Both the position numbers and the translations under genes were made by a program. A DNA stretch of 64,000 bases, taken from positions 80,623 to 144,622 of the forward strand of contig CBDATU010000019.1 in assembly GCA_965199865.1 (NCBI GenBank), given 5' to 3'. Positions 37,125 through 46,251 of this stretch are shown here, one piece after another (within the stretch, counting starts at the first letter, position 1; each line of letters opens with the position of its first letter). The notes beneath the pieces are model-generated. The model was given only the letters and a program-made list of their open reading frames with translations, made no database searches and was not told the DNA's origin. Source of the stretch: JAPOUP01 sp965199865 (GTDB lineage: Bacteria; Pseudomonadota; Alphaproteobacteria; Rhodobacterales; Rhodobacteraceae).

Positions 37125-38582
37125 TCAGTCGATCAATGAACTCCCATAGGAATAGACCGGTTCCCATTGAGAACCCCACACACCGCGCCAGTAGCTTTTC
37201 AGCATCGAATTCTGGATTGGTTGCCCTCCACGCCAGAGGTCAGCCTCCTGGCGCGCGAATCGCTCGAAGAAAGTGTCGATTCGGACAGACAGATCCGCAA
37301 CGGTCTGGATATGCGCTGGGTCATCGGCCAGATTCCGAGTCTCTTCTGGATCGGTGGTCACATCAAACAAGGCATCAGGAAGATCAGGGGCACCATCACG
37401 TCGGAAACGTTTGAAGAACGCCCATTGCGGCGTTCGGAGAACACGGGTCTCCTCCTGTTCCGCAAACACCTCATCCTCGCCCCAGTCACAGATTTCCGAA
37501 CCGCGAAGCAAAGGCGCGAATGATCGACTCGGCCCGCTTCGGTCAAAATCGGCACCGGCATAGTCGAGGACAGTCGCATGGAGATCCATGTTCGAAACAT
37601 GAAGGTCGGTCTGGCCGGAGGGCAAAGTGCCAGGGCAATGCGCGATCAGCGGAACGGAATGCGCGGCAAGATGAAGGTTCGACGGATAGGTTGATGAACC
37701 GTGGCCCCAGAATCCATGATGGCCCAGCGACAGCCCGTGATCCGCAGTGTAAATGACCAGCGCATCAGGCGCAGCTTTCAGAATCCGGCCCACCGCGTCG
37801 TCAACCATGCTGATCTGGCTGTAGTAGTTGCGCAGGGATGGAAGGTGGTTAGGTGCCCGAACCAGCATGGAGAAGTCGAGCCCACCGCCGCTGTCAGACC
37901 TGACCATCTCGTAATTGGCAACCGCTTCAGCTGAAATGCCCATACGCGGAACGGACTCCATCGGGCAGTGATCATACAGGTCCGAGAACCGATTGCGCAC
38001 GCCGTCATTTGTCGCTGGCCAGTGACCGTAAGGAGCGGGATAGGGGACAAACGCGAAGAACGGCCCGTCATCCCTATCGATGAACTCCAGCGCCCGGTCG
38101 GTAAAGAAATCCACCGCATGGCCGCGATGCACGTAGCGCTTTCCATTGTCCATGATCCGGTTGCCGTAGAAGGACCGAACATGCCCGTGTTCCATCGTCA
38201 CCCAATCGTCCCAGCCGGCACCAGGCGTAGCGGTTTCCCCAAGGTGGTACTTGCCGAAGATGCCGGTTCGATAGCCGAGCGCCTTGAGCTCTTCGGGCAG
38301 GGTGCGGAGTCCCCGCAGAGCATGCCATCCGGAAGGCCATTCGTCTGTATGGCGGTCGTCGATCCAGGAATGCACCCCGTGCTGTGAAGGCATCAGTCCG
38401 GTCAGTACCGAAGCGCGGCAGGGCGAGCAGAAGGCATTCGGGCAAAAAGCGCGGTCAAACCTCAACCCGGACGCAGCCATGGCATCAATGTTGGGGCTGT
38501 GGATCTCCGAATTTCCGTAACAGCCTAACGCCGCCGCCTGCTGGTTATCGGACATGATGAGTACGATATTCGGATGGCTCAA
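37125..38582 (-). CDS. Type I sulfatase family protein
   Basis: 485 residues, apparently from a TTG start at 38582 (AGGGGAA upstream). The maturation motif C-x-P-x-R is present as CSPCR (Cys52-Arg56), whose Cys becomes formylglycine. Metal ligands fit SHPNIVLIMSDNQ at the N-terminus and YTADHGLSLGHHG later; GIFGKYHLG is also a family block. No signal peptide is evident, so it is probably cytoplasmic. It may act on a sulfate, phosphonate or choline-sulfate-like ester; the substrate cannot be told. The adjacent divergent TRAP transporter may import the substrate. Confidence 0.88.
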   Translation of the reverse strand: MSHPNIVLIMSDNQQAAALGCYGNSEIHSPNIDAMAASGLRFDRAFCPNAFCSPCRASVLTGLMPSQHGVHSWIDDRHTDEWPSGWHALRGLRTLPEELKALGYRTGIFGKYHLGETATPGAGWDDWVTMEHGHVRSFYGNRIMDNGKRYVHRGHAVDFFTDRALEFIDRDDGPFFAFVPYPAPYGHWPATNDGVRNRFSDLYDHCPMESVPRMGISAEAVANYEMVRSDSGGGLDFSMLVRAPNHLPSLRNYYSQISMVDDAVGRILKAAPDALVIYTADHGLSLGHHGFWGHGSSTYPSNLHLAAHSVPLIAHCPGTLPSGQTDLHVSNMDLHATVLDYAGADFDRSGPSRSFAPLLRGSEICDWGEDEVFAEQEETRVLRTPQWAFFKRFRRDGAPDLPDALFDVTTDPEETRNLADDPAHIQTVADLSVRIDTFFERFARQEADLWRGGQPIQNSMLKSYWRGVWGSQWEPVYSYGSSLID

Positions 38583-39174
38583 TTTTTCGATTCCCCTGTG
38601 GCGATTCCGCTTGACGGACCATTGGAAACTGAACTTGAATCCAGATTCAAGAAATGAACGAGACCGATATAGCCCAGATGCCTGACAGTGCCCAGTCCAG
38701 GCGGCGCCACGGATGCGCTTGCCGAAAGCCTATCATCGATCTCGGCGAACGATTTCTGGACGATCATTTTGGAGAGATCGCGATTGCGAAACCCACTCGG
38801 GCACCTGGTTGTTATCCGGGATCATTCCGCGCATGTTTCGTCGGCAAAGCGATTTCTTTTGTCAAAGCGCGGCACTGGCTCAGCGCAGGGTGGGCTCACG
38901 AATGGAAGCGGAATTCGAGACGACGGCTCCGGCGAACATTTCGGCAGTCAAAGGGCTGGCGTTCTGCCTGGAATTCATGCTGGCACATTTCCACAGGCGT
39001 TGTGGTCGTTTCCGCTATGGACCGCGTTACGGACACCGCTTGCCAGATGCCCTCGTGCCTATCAGGATTTCAGGAATCGTGATTTGCAGGCGGGATCATC
39101 AACGAATGGACACACTATCTCAGCGAAACAGGGTATCCACCTGCCCAACCATTCCATAAACAGGGAGAAGACAC
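38583..39174. other. Sulfatase-TRAP divergent gap
   Basis: Nearly 600 bases without a convincing gene: open plus-strand frames here have no motif and no ribosome binding site. It must hold the promoters for both the sulfatase and the dctPQM operon and includes a perfect palindrome at 38634-38651. Confidence 0.4.
38634..38651. promoter_or_regulatory. Perfect 8-2-8 palindrome, candidate operator
   Basis: CTTGAATC-CA-GATTCAAG lies 52 nt upstream of the sulfatase start, in the gap shared with the TRAP operon. A perfect dyad of this size at this place is typical of a repressor site (for example of GntR or LacI type), but no regulator gene is adjacent. Confidence 0.5.
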
Positions 39175-40158
39175 ATGAGAATCCTAACCGCGACAGCACT
39201 GGTAATTTGTATGGGGATCGTTTCGGCCCAGGCCAGGGAGCTGCGCCTCAGCGCCGCCCCACCACCGAATTCGCCCTGGGGCCAGATCACGCAGAAATTC
39301 GTCGACGCGGTCGCGGAGATTTCTGGTGGCGAGCTTACGATCGAGGCATTCATGGGATCGAAGCTCGGTGGCGAACAGGATGTCGTGAAGCAGATCGCTC
39401 GCGGCAGGATTGATATGGGAGTGATGTCAAACACCGCCGTTTCTCTGGTCGTGCCGGAATTTGGGCTTCTTGCTTCACCTTACGCTTTCGACAGTGCGGA
39501 GCAGTTCGACTGCGTTGCGGATGAGCATCTTCTCGATACCTACGGCGAGGAATTTGACGCCGCTGGCATCCGAACACTGAGCTGGATGGAAGTTGGATAC
39601 CAGGTTGTTTTTTCAAAAAGCCCTTTCCGGACACCTGGCGAACTCGCTGGCGTTAAGGTACGCACCGCGCCTTCGGTAACCGACACCCTGTTTGTCAAGC
39701 AGACTGGAGCCACCACGGTGCCGCTAAGTCCCGCAGACACCATCCCGGCGCTCAAGACAGGACAGGTCGACGCAGCCACCCAGCTTTCGGTCTTCGGAAT
39801 CGTCACCGGTTATCCAGATGTGGCTCCAAACATCGTGCTGACGCGACACCAGCATCAGGTGGGTGGAATCATCATCTCCAAACGCACCTGGGAAAGTCTC
39901 AACGATCAGGAGCGCGAGTGGATGGAAATGGCATCACCGATCTTTCTTGAGCTTCGCGGCATAATTCGCGGTGCCGAAGGTGCGCTCCTGGACAAGGCGG
40001 CCAGCGAAGGCGCTACGGTCATTGAACTGACTGACAGCGAACTGTCCGAGTGGAAAGCTCTGGCTTCGCAGGCGCAGGAGGAGATAATTGACGAAATGGG
40101 ACCAACGGCGAGCGCAAAATGGGAACAGATCAAGGCGGCAAAGGCACAGTGCTCCTGA
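39175..40158 (+). CDS. dctP: TRAP transporter substrate-binding protein DctP
   Basis: 327 residues with a signal peptide MRILTATALVICMGIVSAQA. The DctP fold is marked by LRLSAAPPPNSPWGQITQKF, EISGGELTIEAFMGSKLGGE, IDMGVMSNTAVS and the ligand-arginine region GELAGVKVRTAPS. VDAATQLSVFGI is the usual specificity segment. It would bind a carboxylate in the periplasm and feed it to DctQM. Ligand unknown; the neighbouring sulfatase may point to an organosulfur or sulfated compound. Confidence 0.92.
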   Translation: MRILTATALVICMGIVSAQARELRLSAAPPPNSPWGQITQKFVDAVAEISGGELTIEAFMGSKLGGEQDVVKQIARGRIDMGVMSNTAVSLVVPEFGLLASPYAFDSAEQFDCVADEHLLDTYGEEFDAAGIRTLSWMEVGYQVVFSKSPFRTPGELAGVKVRTAPSVTDTLFVKQTGATTVPLSPADTIPALKTGQVDAATQLSVFGIVTGYPDVAPNIVLTRHQHQVGGIIISKRTWESLNDQEREWMEMASPIFLELRGIIRGAEGALLDKAASEGATVIELTDSELSEWKALASQAQEEIIDEMGPTASAKWEQIKAAKAQCS

Positions 40159-40162
40159 TCCC

Positions 40163-40654
40163 GTGCCTGAACGGGTACTGACTGGCCTGAGACTGCTGGA
40201 ATCGATCATGGCGACAGCCGCCTATGCGGCTGTCGCCCTGCTTCTCATGGCAGATGTCATTGGCCGGGAAATTCTGGGAACCTCGATATTCGGCGCTCAG
40301 CAGATCGCTGTCTACGGTGCCATTATCGCAGGTTTCCTGGGCCTGTCCCTTGCCACATCCGACAATAGCCACCTGCGCCCGGGCTTCATGGATTTTGTGT
40401 TTCACCGGTATGAAAGCTGCATCACCCGGTTGGCGGATGGCCTTTCGGCGGCATTCTTTCTATGTGCCGCGGCAATCGCATGGACATTCGTAGCTGTGTC
40501 CATGGAGGCAGGTGACCGGGCACCGGTGCTATATTTCACTGTCTGGCCGCTACAGCTCGTCATTCCCTACGCATTCGTCTCGGCAGGGCTCAAGCACCTT
40601 CTTTTCGCCATCCGGCCAAACCTGAAGCCGACGCCCAAAGCCGGACCTGGTTAG
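40163..40654 (+). CDS. dctQ: TRAP transporter small permease DctQ
   Basis: About 163 residues from the GTG at 40163, 4 nt after the dctP stop; an ATG at 40208 is an alternative. Four hydrophobic helices are visible (AAYAAVALLLMADVIGRE, YGAIIAGFLGLSLA, LSAAFFLCAAAIAWTF and LVIPYAFVSAGLKHLLF). This is the small membrane subunit of the tripartite transporter. Confidence 0.88.
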   Translation: MPERVLTGLRLLESIMATAAYAAVALLLMADVIGREILGTSIFGAQQIAVYGAIIAGFLGLSLATSDNSHLRPGFMDFVFHRYESCITRLADGLSAAFFLCAAAIAWTFVAVSMEAGDRAPVLYFTVWPLQLVIPYAFVSAGLKHLLFAIRPNLKPTPKAGPG

Positions 40655-40658
40655 GCGG

Positions 40659-41918
40659 ATGGCGGCTGTTTTCCTACTTCTGATAGTGCTGCTGGCACTT
40701 GCGCTGCGCCAGAACGTCATCGTGATTCTGCTCGGCGCCGCGGCCTATGTGCATCTGGTCTGGGGCGACGGGCGGCTTGAATACCTGGCCGAGGATCTCT
40801 GGATATCGCTGGACAATTCCCTACTGCTTGCGGTCCCGATGTTCCTTTTGGCGGGAAACGTGATGACACGCGGTTCAATCGCCCAGCGGCTGATTGATCT
40901 CGCGGTCAGCCTTACCAAACCTCTGCCCGGTGGTCTGGCAGTCGCCACCATCCTTTCCTGCGCGGTGTTTGCCGCCATTTCCGGCTCTTCACCGGTGACG
41001 CTGCTGGCGGTCGGGACCATCATGTTTCCTGCGCTCATTGAAAACGGGTATCCAAAGCGGTTCGCTCTCGGCGCACTTACTTCCGGCGGAACGCTGGGCA
41101 TCATCATTCCTCCGTCAATTCCGCTGATCCTTTACGGTATCGTAACCGAAACCTCCATCGCGGATCTGTTCATTGCCGGAATAATTCCAGGACTGATGAT
41201 CGCGGCAGCGCTAGCGGGCTATTCGCTCTGGATCAACCGGAACATGCCTGCCAGCCGCTTCGATCCAAGGGAGTTTACGACCGCCCTTGCACGAGGTGGC
41301 TGGTCGGCTCTGCTGCCCGTAATCCTGCTCGGCGGAATCTATTCGGGGTATTTCTCAGTCACGGAAGCCGCCGCTGTGGCTTTGATCTACGCATTGTTCG
41401 TCGAAATCTGCATACATCGTGAACTGCGCCTGGTGGATTTCTATCATACGGCGGTCGACACCGCCAAGCTTCTGGGAATGCTCTTTCCAATCGTCGCGGT
41501 CGCTCTTTCGATCAAGACAATCCTGACCATCGAGGAAATACCGGACCAGCTCGCTCTGTGGATTTCCTCAATAACCGACAGCCGCATCGCGTTTCTGATC
41601 GCCATCAACCTGCTGCTTCTACTTGTTGGCTGCCTGTTTGACGCGATTTCGGCGATCCTGATACTGGCACCCATATTACTGGTTCCGGCGGTGGCTTATG
41701 GAATCGACCCCATTCATTTTGGCATCATCATGGCAATCAACCTCGAGATCGGATTTCTTACCCCGCCTCTTGGCCTGAATCTGATTGTTGCGATGACAGC
41801 TTTCCGCGAGCGTTTCCTGGACATATGCCGTGCCGTGCTTCCGTTCGTGGCCGTAATCCTTGCGGTACTACTGGTTGTGACATTCACGCCTGCGACTGCC
41901 CTGCTCCTGCTTCGGTAG
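40659..41918 (+). CDS. dctM: TRAP transporter large permease DctM
   Basis: 419 residues with about twelve membrane segments. Family blocks: SLLLAVPMFLLAGNVMTRG, SCAVFAAISGSSPVTLLAVG, LTSGGTLGIIIPPSIPLILYG and the C-terminal GIIMAINLEIGFLTPPLGLNL. It carries out sodium-coupled uptake with DctP and DctQ. It starts 4 nt after dctQ and ends the operon. Confidence 0.95.
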   Translation: MAAVFLLLIVLLALALRQNVIVILLGAAAYVHLVWGDGRLEYLAEDLWISLDNSLLLAVPMFLLAGNVMTRGSIAQRLIDLAVSLTKPLPGGLAVATILSCAVFAAISGSSPVTLLAVGTIMFPALIENGYPKRFALGALTSGGTLGIIIPPSIPLILYGIVTETSIADLFIAGIIPGLMIAAALAGYSLWINRNMPASRFDPREFTTALARGGWSALLPVILLGGIYSGYFSVTEAAAVALIYALFVEICIHRELRLVDFYHTAVDTAKLLGMLFPIVAVALSIKTILTIEEIPDQLALWISSITDSRIAFLIAINLLLLLVGCLFDAISAILILAPILLVPAVAYGIDPIHFGIIMAINLEIGFLTPPLGLNLIVAMTAFRERFLDICRAVLPFVAVILAVLLVVTFTPATALLLLR

Positions 41919-42904
41919 CTGATCCATGATCGAATCACTTTTCCCTCCGCGGTCTCCATGCCACTCTGGGGCAAAGCGCAATCGGTAGCGGGAAGCCCAC
42001 TGCACCGACAAAATCGGCTATGAACCGACTAGACAGCAGCGAAAGTAAGGAGCTGCTTCAGGGAGATCACCACCTTACGCGTATGCGTGTCATAGGCTTC
42101 ACCCGTTGGGAAAAGGCGCAGCAGCCATCCTGAAAGGAGGCGCGGTGGCATGACGGCGCGGGTTTCGGAGAAGATGCGACTGGAACGACGGACATTGGTG
42201 AAGGGGAAGCTGGATCGGCCGGAACCTGGAACGGAAATCGGAGAGTCTTCGGTGGAAGGATAATCGGGTGACAGGAGGGGAGCGAGCCCACCGGAGCCAA
42301 AAGGCGGCGAACGAACCGAAGAGGGCTTCCTGTGACAGTCTATCGGGATCGGCCTGCTGGGACCCGTAGCGCAGTCCCGCGGCAAAGCTTTCCCTGGTGT
42401 CGCCGTCCACGCTCATGCTGATTCATCCCGGCCTGACCTGCCTTCCGCCCACCCGGAAGGTGAAAACCAACCCCGAGGCCGAGGGGGCTTATGCCCTGTA
42501 TCACCCTCCGTCACGAAGCTCAGGACATCCGCGCGACAGCGGTGATCCCTCACCATCCAGCCTGAGCCGCCGTTCTCCCAGGTCACGGATAGCGACACCG
42601 ACGGATGCTACGGGACGGCAGCCGTTCGAAACACCTGCCCGAAATCCAGGTCTCCAACCGTCCTGTCGCCTCCTCTGTCCGGCAGCGACATCAGGACGGG
42701 AGGGATTGACGGCAATGGCAACCTGATCCGGCACAACGGACGCAGAAATCCTCTGCAAAGGAATTCCGTAGCCAATGGCGAACGATCCTCCCCCAGCGCT
42801 TCGGGTCGGTCAGTGGGGCTGAAAATTCCATCGGCAGGACCACAGCCCTGGAACCAATCCTGCATGTGCGGCGCGATGACTGGAAGCCGGAACGGATCCA
42901 GTCA
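41919..42904. other. Nearly 1 kb without a convincing gene
   Basis: Overlapping frames of 80-118 codons occur on both strands, mainly minus (42029-42385, 42099-42416, 42413-42598, 42501-42758, 42608-42865). None has a recognised motif or a good start site; the compositions are rich in Arg, Pro and Ser as in chance frames of GC-rich DNA. This could be a decayed gene or an unidentified element. Confidence 0.4.
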
Positions 42905-43879
42905 TCAGCCTTGGTTGGCCCCTGCTCGCGCTTTCGCCATGACACATAACAACTCAAACATGACCGACACGCCCAGAAACGCAGTGCCACCTGACGGATC
43001 GAATGGAGGAGACACCTCAACCATATCAGCACCCACAATGTCCAGACCGTCTAGAAGTCGCGCCACCAGTAGCGCCTCAAACGAGTTTGGTCCACCAACC
43101 TCAGGTGTTCCAGTTCCGGGCGCAAATGACGGATCCACAAAATCAATGTCGTAGCTGACATAGGTTGGCCCATCTCCCGCGATCTCCCGCGCTTCCGCCA
43201 TAACGTCTGTCGGCCCACGCGCGAAATACTCCTCAATGGGAATCACCCTGATCCCAACGGATCTAGCGAAATCACGGTCCTCCATATCGTAGGCCGTGCC
43301 CCGGATTCCGATCTGAACCACTCGCTTCGGATCAAGAAGGCCTTCCTCCACCGCCCGCCGGAACGGCGTGCCATGGGTATACATCATTCCACCGAAATAG
43401 GAGTGAAACAGGTCGGTATGACTGTCAAAATGCACCATTCCCAAGGGACGATTCCTGGCAAGCGCACGCAGGACGGGCAGGCTGAGGAGATGATCTCCGC
43501 CCGCGGTTAGCGGTAGAATGCCCGCTTCCACAATCTGACCGTAAAATGCCGTAATCCGTTCCATCGAGTCCTGGATATCCGCCGGATTCGGTCCAACATC
43601 GCCGAGGTCGGCGCAGTTGACGGCCTCATATGGGCGCATCCCTGTTGCTCCATTTTCGGCCCGGATCATGGTGGAAAGATCACGAAGCTGCCTTGGCCCA
43701 TGCCGAGCGCCAGGGCGGTTCGTTGTGCCGCTGTCCCAGGGAATTCCGATCAGCCCAATGTCAATGTCTCGAATTCCCGTTTCGTTCAGATCGATATGCG
43801 GCAACCGCATGAACGTTGGTATTCCCGCGAAACGCGGTAGATCCATACCAGATACCGGCTGGAAAGACGCTTCACCCAT
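42905..43879 (-). CDS. Agmatinase/ureohydrolase family protein
   Basis: 324 residues. The binuclear manganese site of ureohydrolases is present: GGDH (His130), HFDSHTD (Asp152, His154, Asp156) and YDIDFVDP. Ser replaces the usual Ala in the HxDAHxD motif. The N-terminus DLPRFAGIPTFMRLPH resembles guanidinobutyrase and guanidinopropionase as well as agmatinase. It hydrolyses a guanidino compound to urea plus an amine. No polyamine gene is adjacent to decide the substrate. ATG start at 43879. Confidence 0.85.
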   Translation of the reverse strand: MGEASFQPVSGMDLPRFAGIPTFMRLPHIDLNETGIRDIDIGLIGIPWDSGTTNRPGARHGPRQLRDLSTMIRAENGATGMRPYEAVNCADLGDVGPNPADIQDSMERITAFYGQIVEAGILPLTAGGDHLLSLPVLRALARNRPLGMVHFDSHTDLFHSYFGGMMYTHGTPFRRAVEEGLLDPKRVVQIGIRGTAYDMEDRDFARSVGIRVIPIEEYFARGPTDVMAEAREIAGDGPTYVSYDIDFVDPSFAPGTGTPEVGGPNSFEALLVARLLDGLDIVGADMVEVSPPFDPSGGTAFLGVSVMFELLCVMAKARAGANQG

Positions 43880-44121
43880 TCCTGACCCTCCGTGTCACCA
43901 CACCGTCATGGAAGACCTGACCGCCGTCAAGTGGATCAAATCTCAACCGGCACGAATAACCGCCCCAACTCGAATCCGATACTGTCATTACTGTCGGCAC
44001 CGCCGCTGACTGCAAAGAGGCGCCTAAGGCGACATGCGCATGATATTCCAGGCCAATGATACGGAGACGCGGCATTCCAAGATCCGAACATCGCCCGAAT
44101 CCCGAATCCCGTCGGCTCCCG

Positions 44122-45960
44122 TCATGTCCTTCCAAACAATCGTTCAATGTCCTTCAGATTAAGTTCCACATAGGTGGGGCGACCGTGATTGCATTGCCCG
44201 GAATGAGGCGTCACCTCCATTTCGCGCAGCAGAGCGTTCATTTCCTCAGCCGTCATCCTGCGGCCTGAGCGCACCGAACCGTGGCAGGCAATGCGGGACA
44301 GCACCGCATCAATGCGCGTCTGAACCGCCTTGCTGTCATCAAGATCACTCAGCTCATCCAGCACATCACGTATCAAGGCCGTTGCATCCACAGTGCCAAG
44401 GATGGCCGGCGTTTCCCGCACCGCCACGGCGTTTCCACCGAATCCTTCGATCACCAGACCCAGGCGGGCGAGGTCGTCAGCCACTTCCAGAAGCTGCGAG
44501 GCGCTCTCTTCGGACATCTCGACGATTTCAGGAATCAGTAGCGCCTGCGACGCGACACCCCGTCGGGCCATCTGCTGCTTCAGTTTCTCGTAGGCCAACC
44601 GTTCATGCGCCGCGTGCTGATCGACAATGACAATGCCCTCTCTGGTCTGGGCAATGATGTAATTTTCGTGCACCTGTGCCCGTGCCGCGCCCAGCGGGCA
44701 GGCTGACGCTTCATCCACCGCCGCCGGTTCCAGATCCTCAACGCGCCCGGAAACAGCCATGGTTTCCTCGAACAGCGGATCGGCTTGCCTTGGCCGCCGT
44801 GGCGCGGCGGAGCGCGACGAAGAAGCATCCATCTGATAGATCCGGCCCTGGCCAACAGGCTCCGGCCGCATCGCCTCAAGCGTCGCGTTAGCCACCGTGG
44901 TTGAAGCGCGATGCCGCGCTCCTCCCAACACGCCACGTATTCCAGACATGATCAGCGACCGAACGGAAGCGGAATTCCTGAATCGCACTTCAGCCTTTGA
45001 CGGATGAACGTTTACATCAACCCACTGGGGATCGCAGCCGATGAACAATGCCGCCGCCGGGTGTCTATCACGGCTCAGAAAGTCCATATAGGCGGCTCGG
45101 AGAGCGCCGAAAAGCATCCGGTCCAGTACAGGCCTGCCGTTGACGAAGAAATGCTGGGCAACTGCCCGTCCGTGTGAATATGTGGGCAACGCCGCAAGGC
45201 CGGTCAGGTGCAGCCCTTCTCGGCTGCAGTCAACCTGAAGCGCATTTTCAGAAAATTCCGTTCCCAGAACACATGCCAACCGACTACGAAGCGCAGCGGC
45301 TGAATCGCCAGTCTCGGGATCGGCACGAAAGACCAGCCTGCCCTTACCGCCGCGTGTAATGTCGCGCACAAAAAATCCTACACGGGGTTCCGCCATGGCC
45401 AGGCGCTTGACGACGCCAAGAATGGCCTGCGCCTCAGCACGATCCGAGCGTAGGAATTTCAGCCTCGCCGGCGTTGCGAAGAACAGATCCCGCAGTTCGA
45501 CCACAGTGCCGCCATTGAGGGCCGCAGGGCGCGGACTATCCTGGTGCCCACCGGCTACCGAAATCTCGGCGGCCTCCTCGCCTTCCACCCGTGACGTGAT
45601 TCTAAGCCGCCCTGCCGCACCAAGTGACGGCAACGCTTCACCCCGGAACCCGAAGGTATGGACATTCATCAGGTCGCTTCCATCGATCTTGGATGTCGCA
45701 TGCCTGGATAGCGCCAGACTCAGATCTGACGGAGCGATGCCATGGCCGTCATCCCCTACCCTGATGAGCGTCTTGCCACCGTCTGCGTAGTGCAGGTCTA
45801 TCCGGCCTGCTCCCGCATCAAGCGCATTTTCGACAAGCTCTTTCACCGCGGAGGACGGTCGTTCAACCACTTCTCCAGCCGCAATGCGATTGATCACGGC
45901 CTCTACGAGCTGTCGGATGACTGGGCGGCTTCCACCTATTTTGATACAGCTTGCTTCCAT
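44122..45960 (-). CDS. mutL: DNA mismatch repair protein MutL
   Basis: 612 residues from the ATG at 45960. The GHKL ATPase N-terminus is complete: VINRIAAGEVVERPSSAVKELVENALDAG (motif I parts NRIAAGEVVERP and KELVENALDAG), DDGHGI, TFGFRGEALPSLG and FVNGRPVLDR. The C-terminal dimerisation domain contains QVHENYIIAQTREGIVIVDQHAAHERL (parts NYIIAQT and DQHAAHERL) and ACHGSVRSGRRM. It lacks the DQHA(X)2E(X)4E endonuclease context? It does have DQHAAHERLAYEK, so nicking activity is possible. It stands between the agmatinase-like gene and the M16 pair. Confidence 0.95.
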   Translation of the reverse strand: MEASCIKIGGSRPVIRQLVEAVINRIAAGEVVERPSSAVKELVENALDAGAGRIDLHYADGGKTLIRVGDDGHGIAPSDLSLALSRHATSKIDGSDLMNVHTFGFRGEALPSLGAAGRLRITSRVEGEEAAEISVAGGHQDSPRPAALNGGTVVELRDLFFATPARLKFLRSDRAEAQAILGVVKRLAMAEPRVGFFVRDITRGGKGRLVFRADPETGDSAAALRSRLACVLGTEFSENALQVDCSREGLHLTGLAALPTYSHGRAVAQHFFVNGRPVLDRMLFGALRAAYMDFLSRDRHPAAALFIGCDPQWVDVNVHPSKAEVRFRNSASVRSLIMSGIRGVLGGARHRASTTVANATLEAMRPEPVGQGRIYQMDASSSRSAAPRRPRQADPLFEETMAVSGRVEDLEPAAVDEASACPLGAARAQVHENYIIAQTREGIVIVDQHAAHERLAYEKLKQQMARRGVASQALLIPEIVEMSEESASQLLEVADDLARLGLVIEGFGGNAVAVRETPAILGTVDATALIRDVLDELSDLDDSKAVQTRIDAVLSRIACHGSVRSGRRMTAEEMNALLREMEVTPHSGQCNHGRPTYVELNLKDIERLFGRT

Positions 45961-46251
45961 GCCACCATCAGTAGCATATCCCGGCAAACACTTCCAGACA
46001 CCAGTGCGCATCGGGATTCTGCCTGTCCGGAATTGCACAGATGAATTCACATCGCTTCGACACAGGATTCAGAATCTCCGCGCCGCCTGTGCGGAAGTCA
46101 CCGGCTGAGGAGGAGAAAAGCAACCAGCTGGCCGCCGCAATGGCATGCGATACCTGAGCCGAGGCGGATATTTCTTCCCTGAAACAGAACCTGAAAGATG
46201 TGTGCGTCAAGCCGCACGAAGACTCCACTTCGGTCGCTCTTGCGGATGTGA

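Noticed and set aside
42099..42416. Possible 105-residue protein
   Set aside because: Low-complexity Arg/Pro/Ser composition and no start signal; overlaps another equally weak frame.
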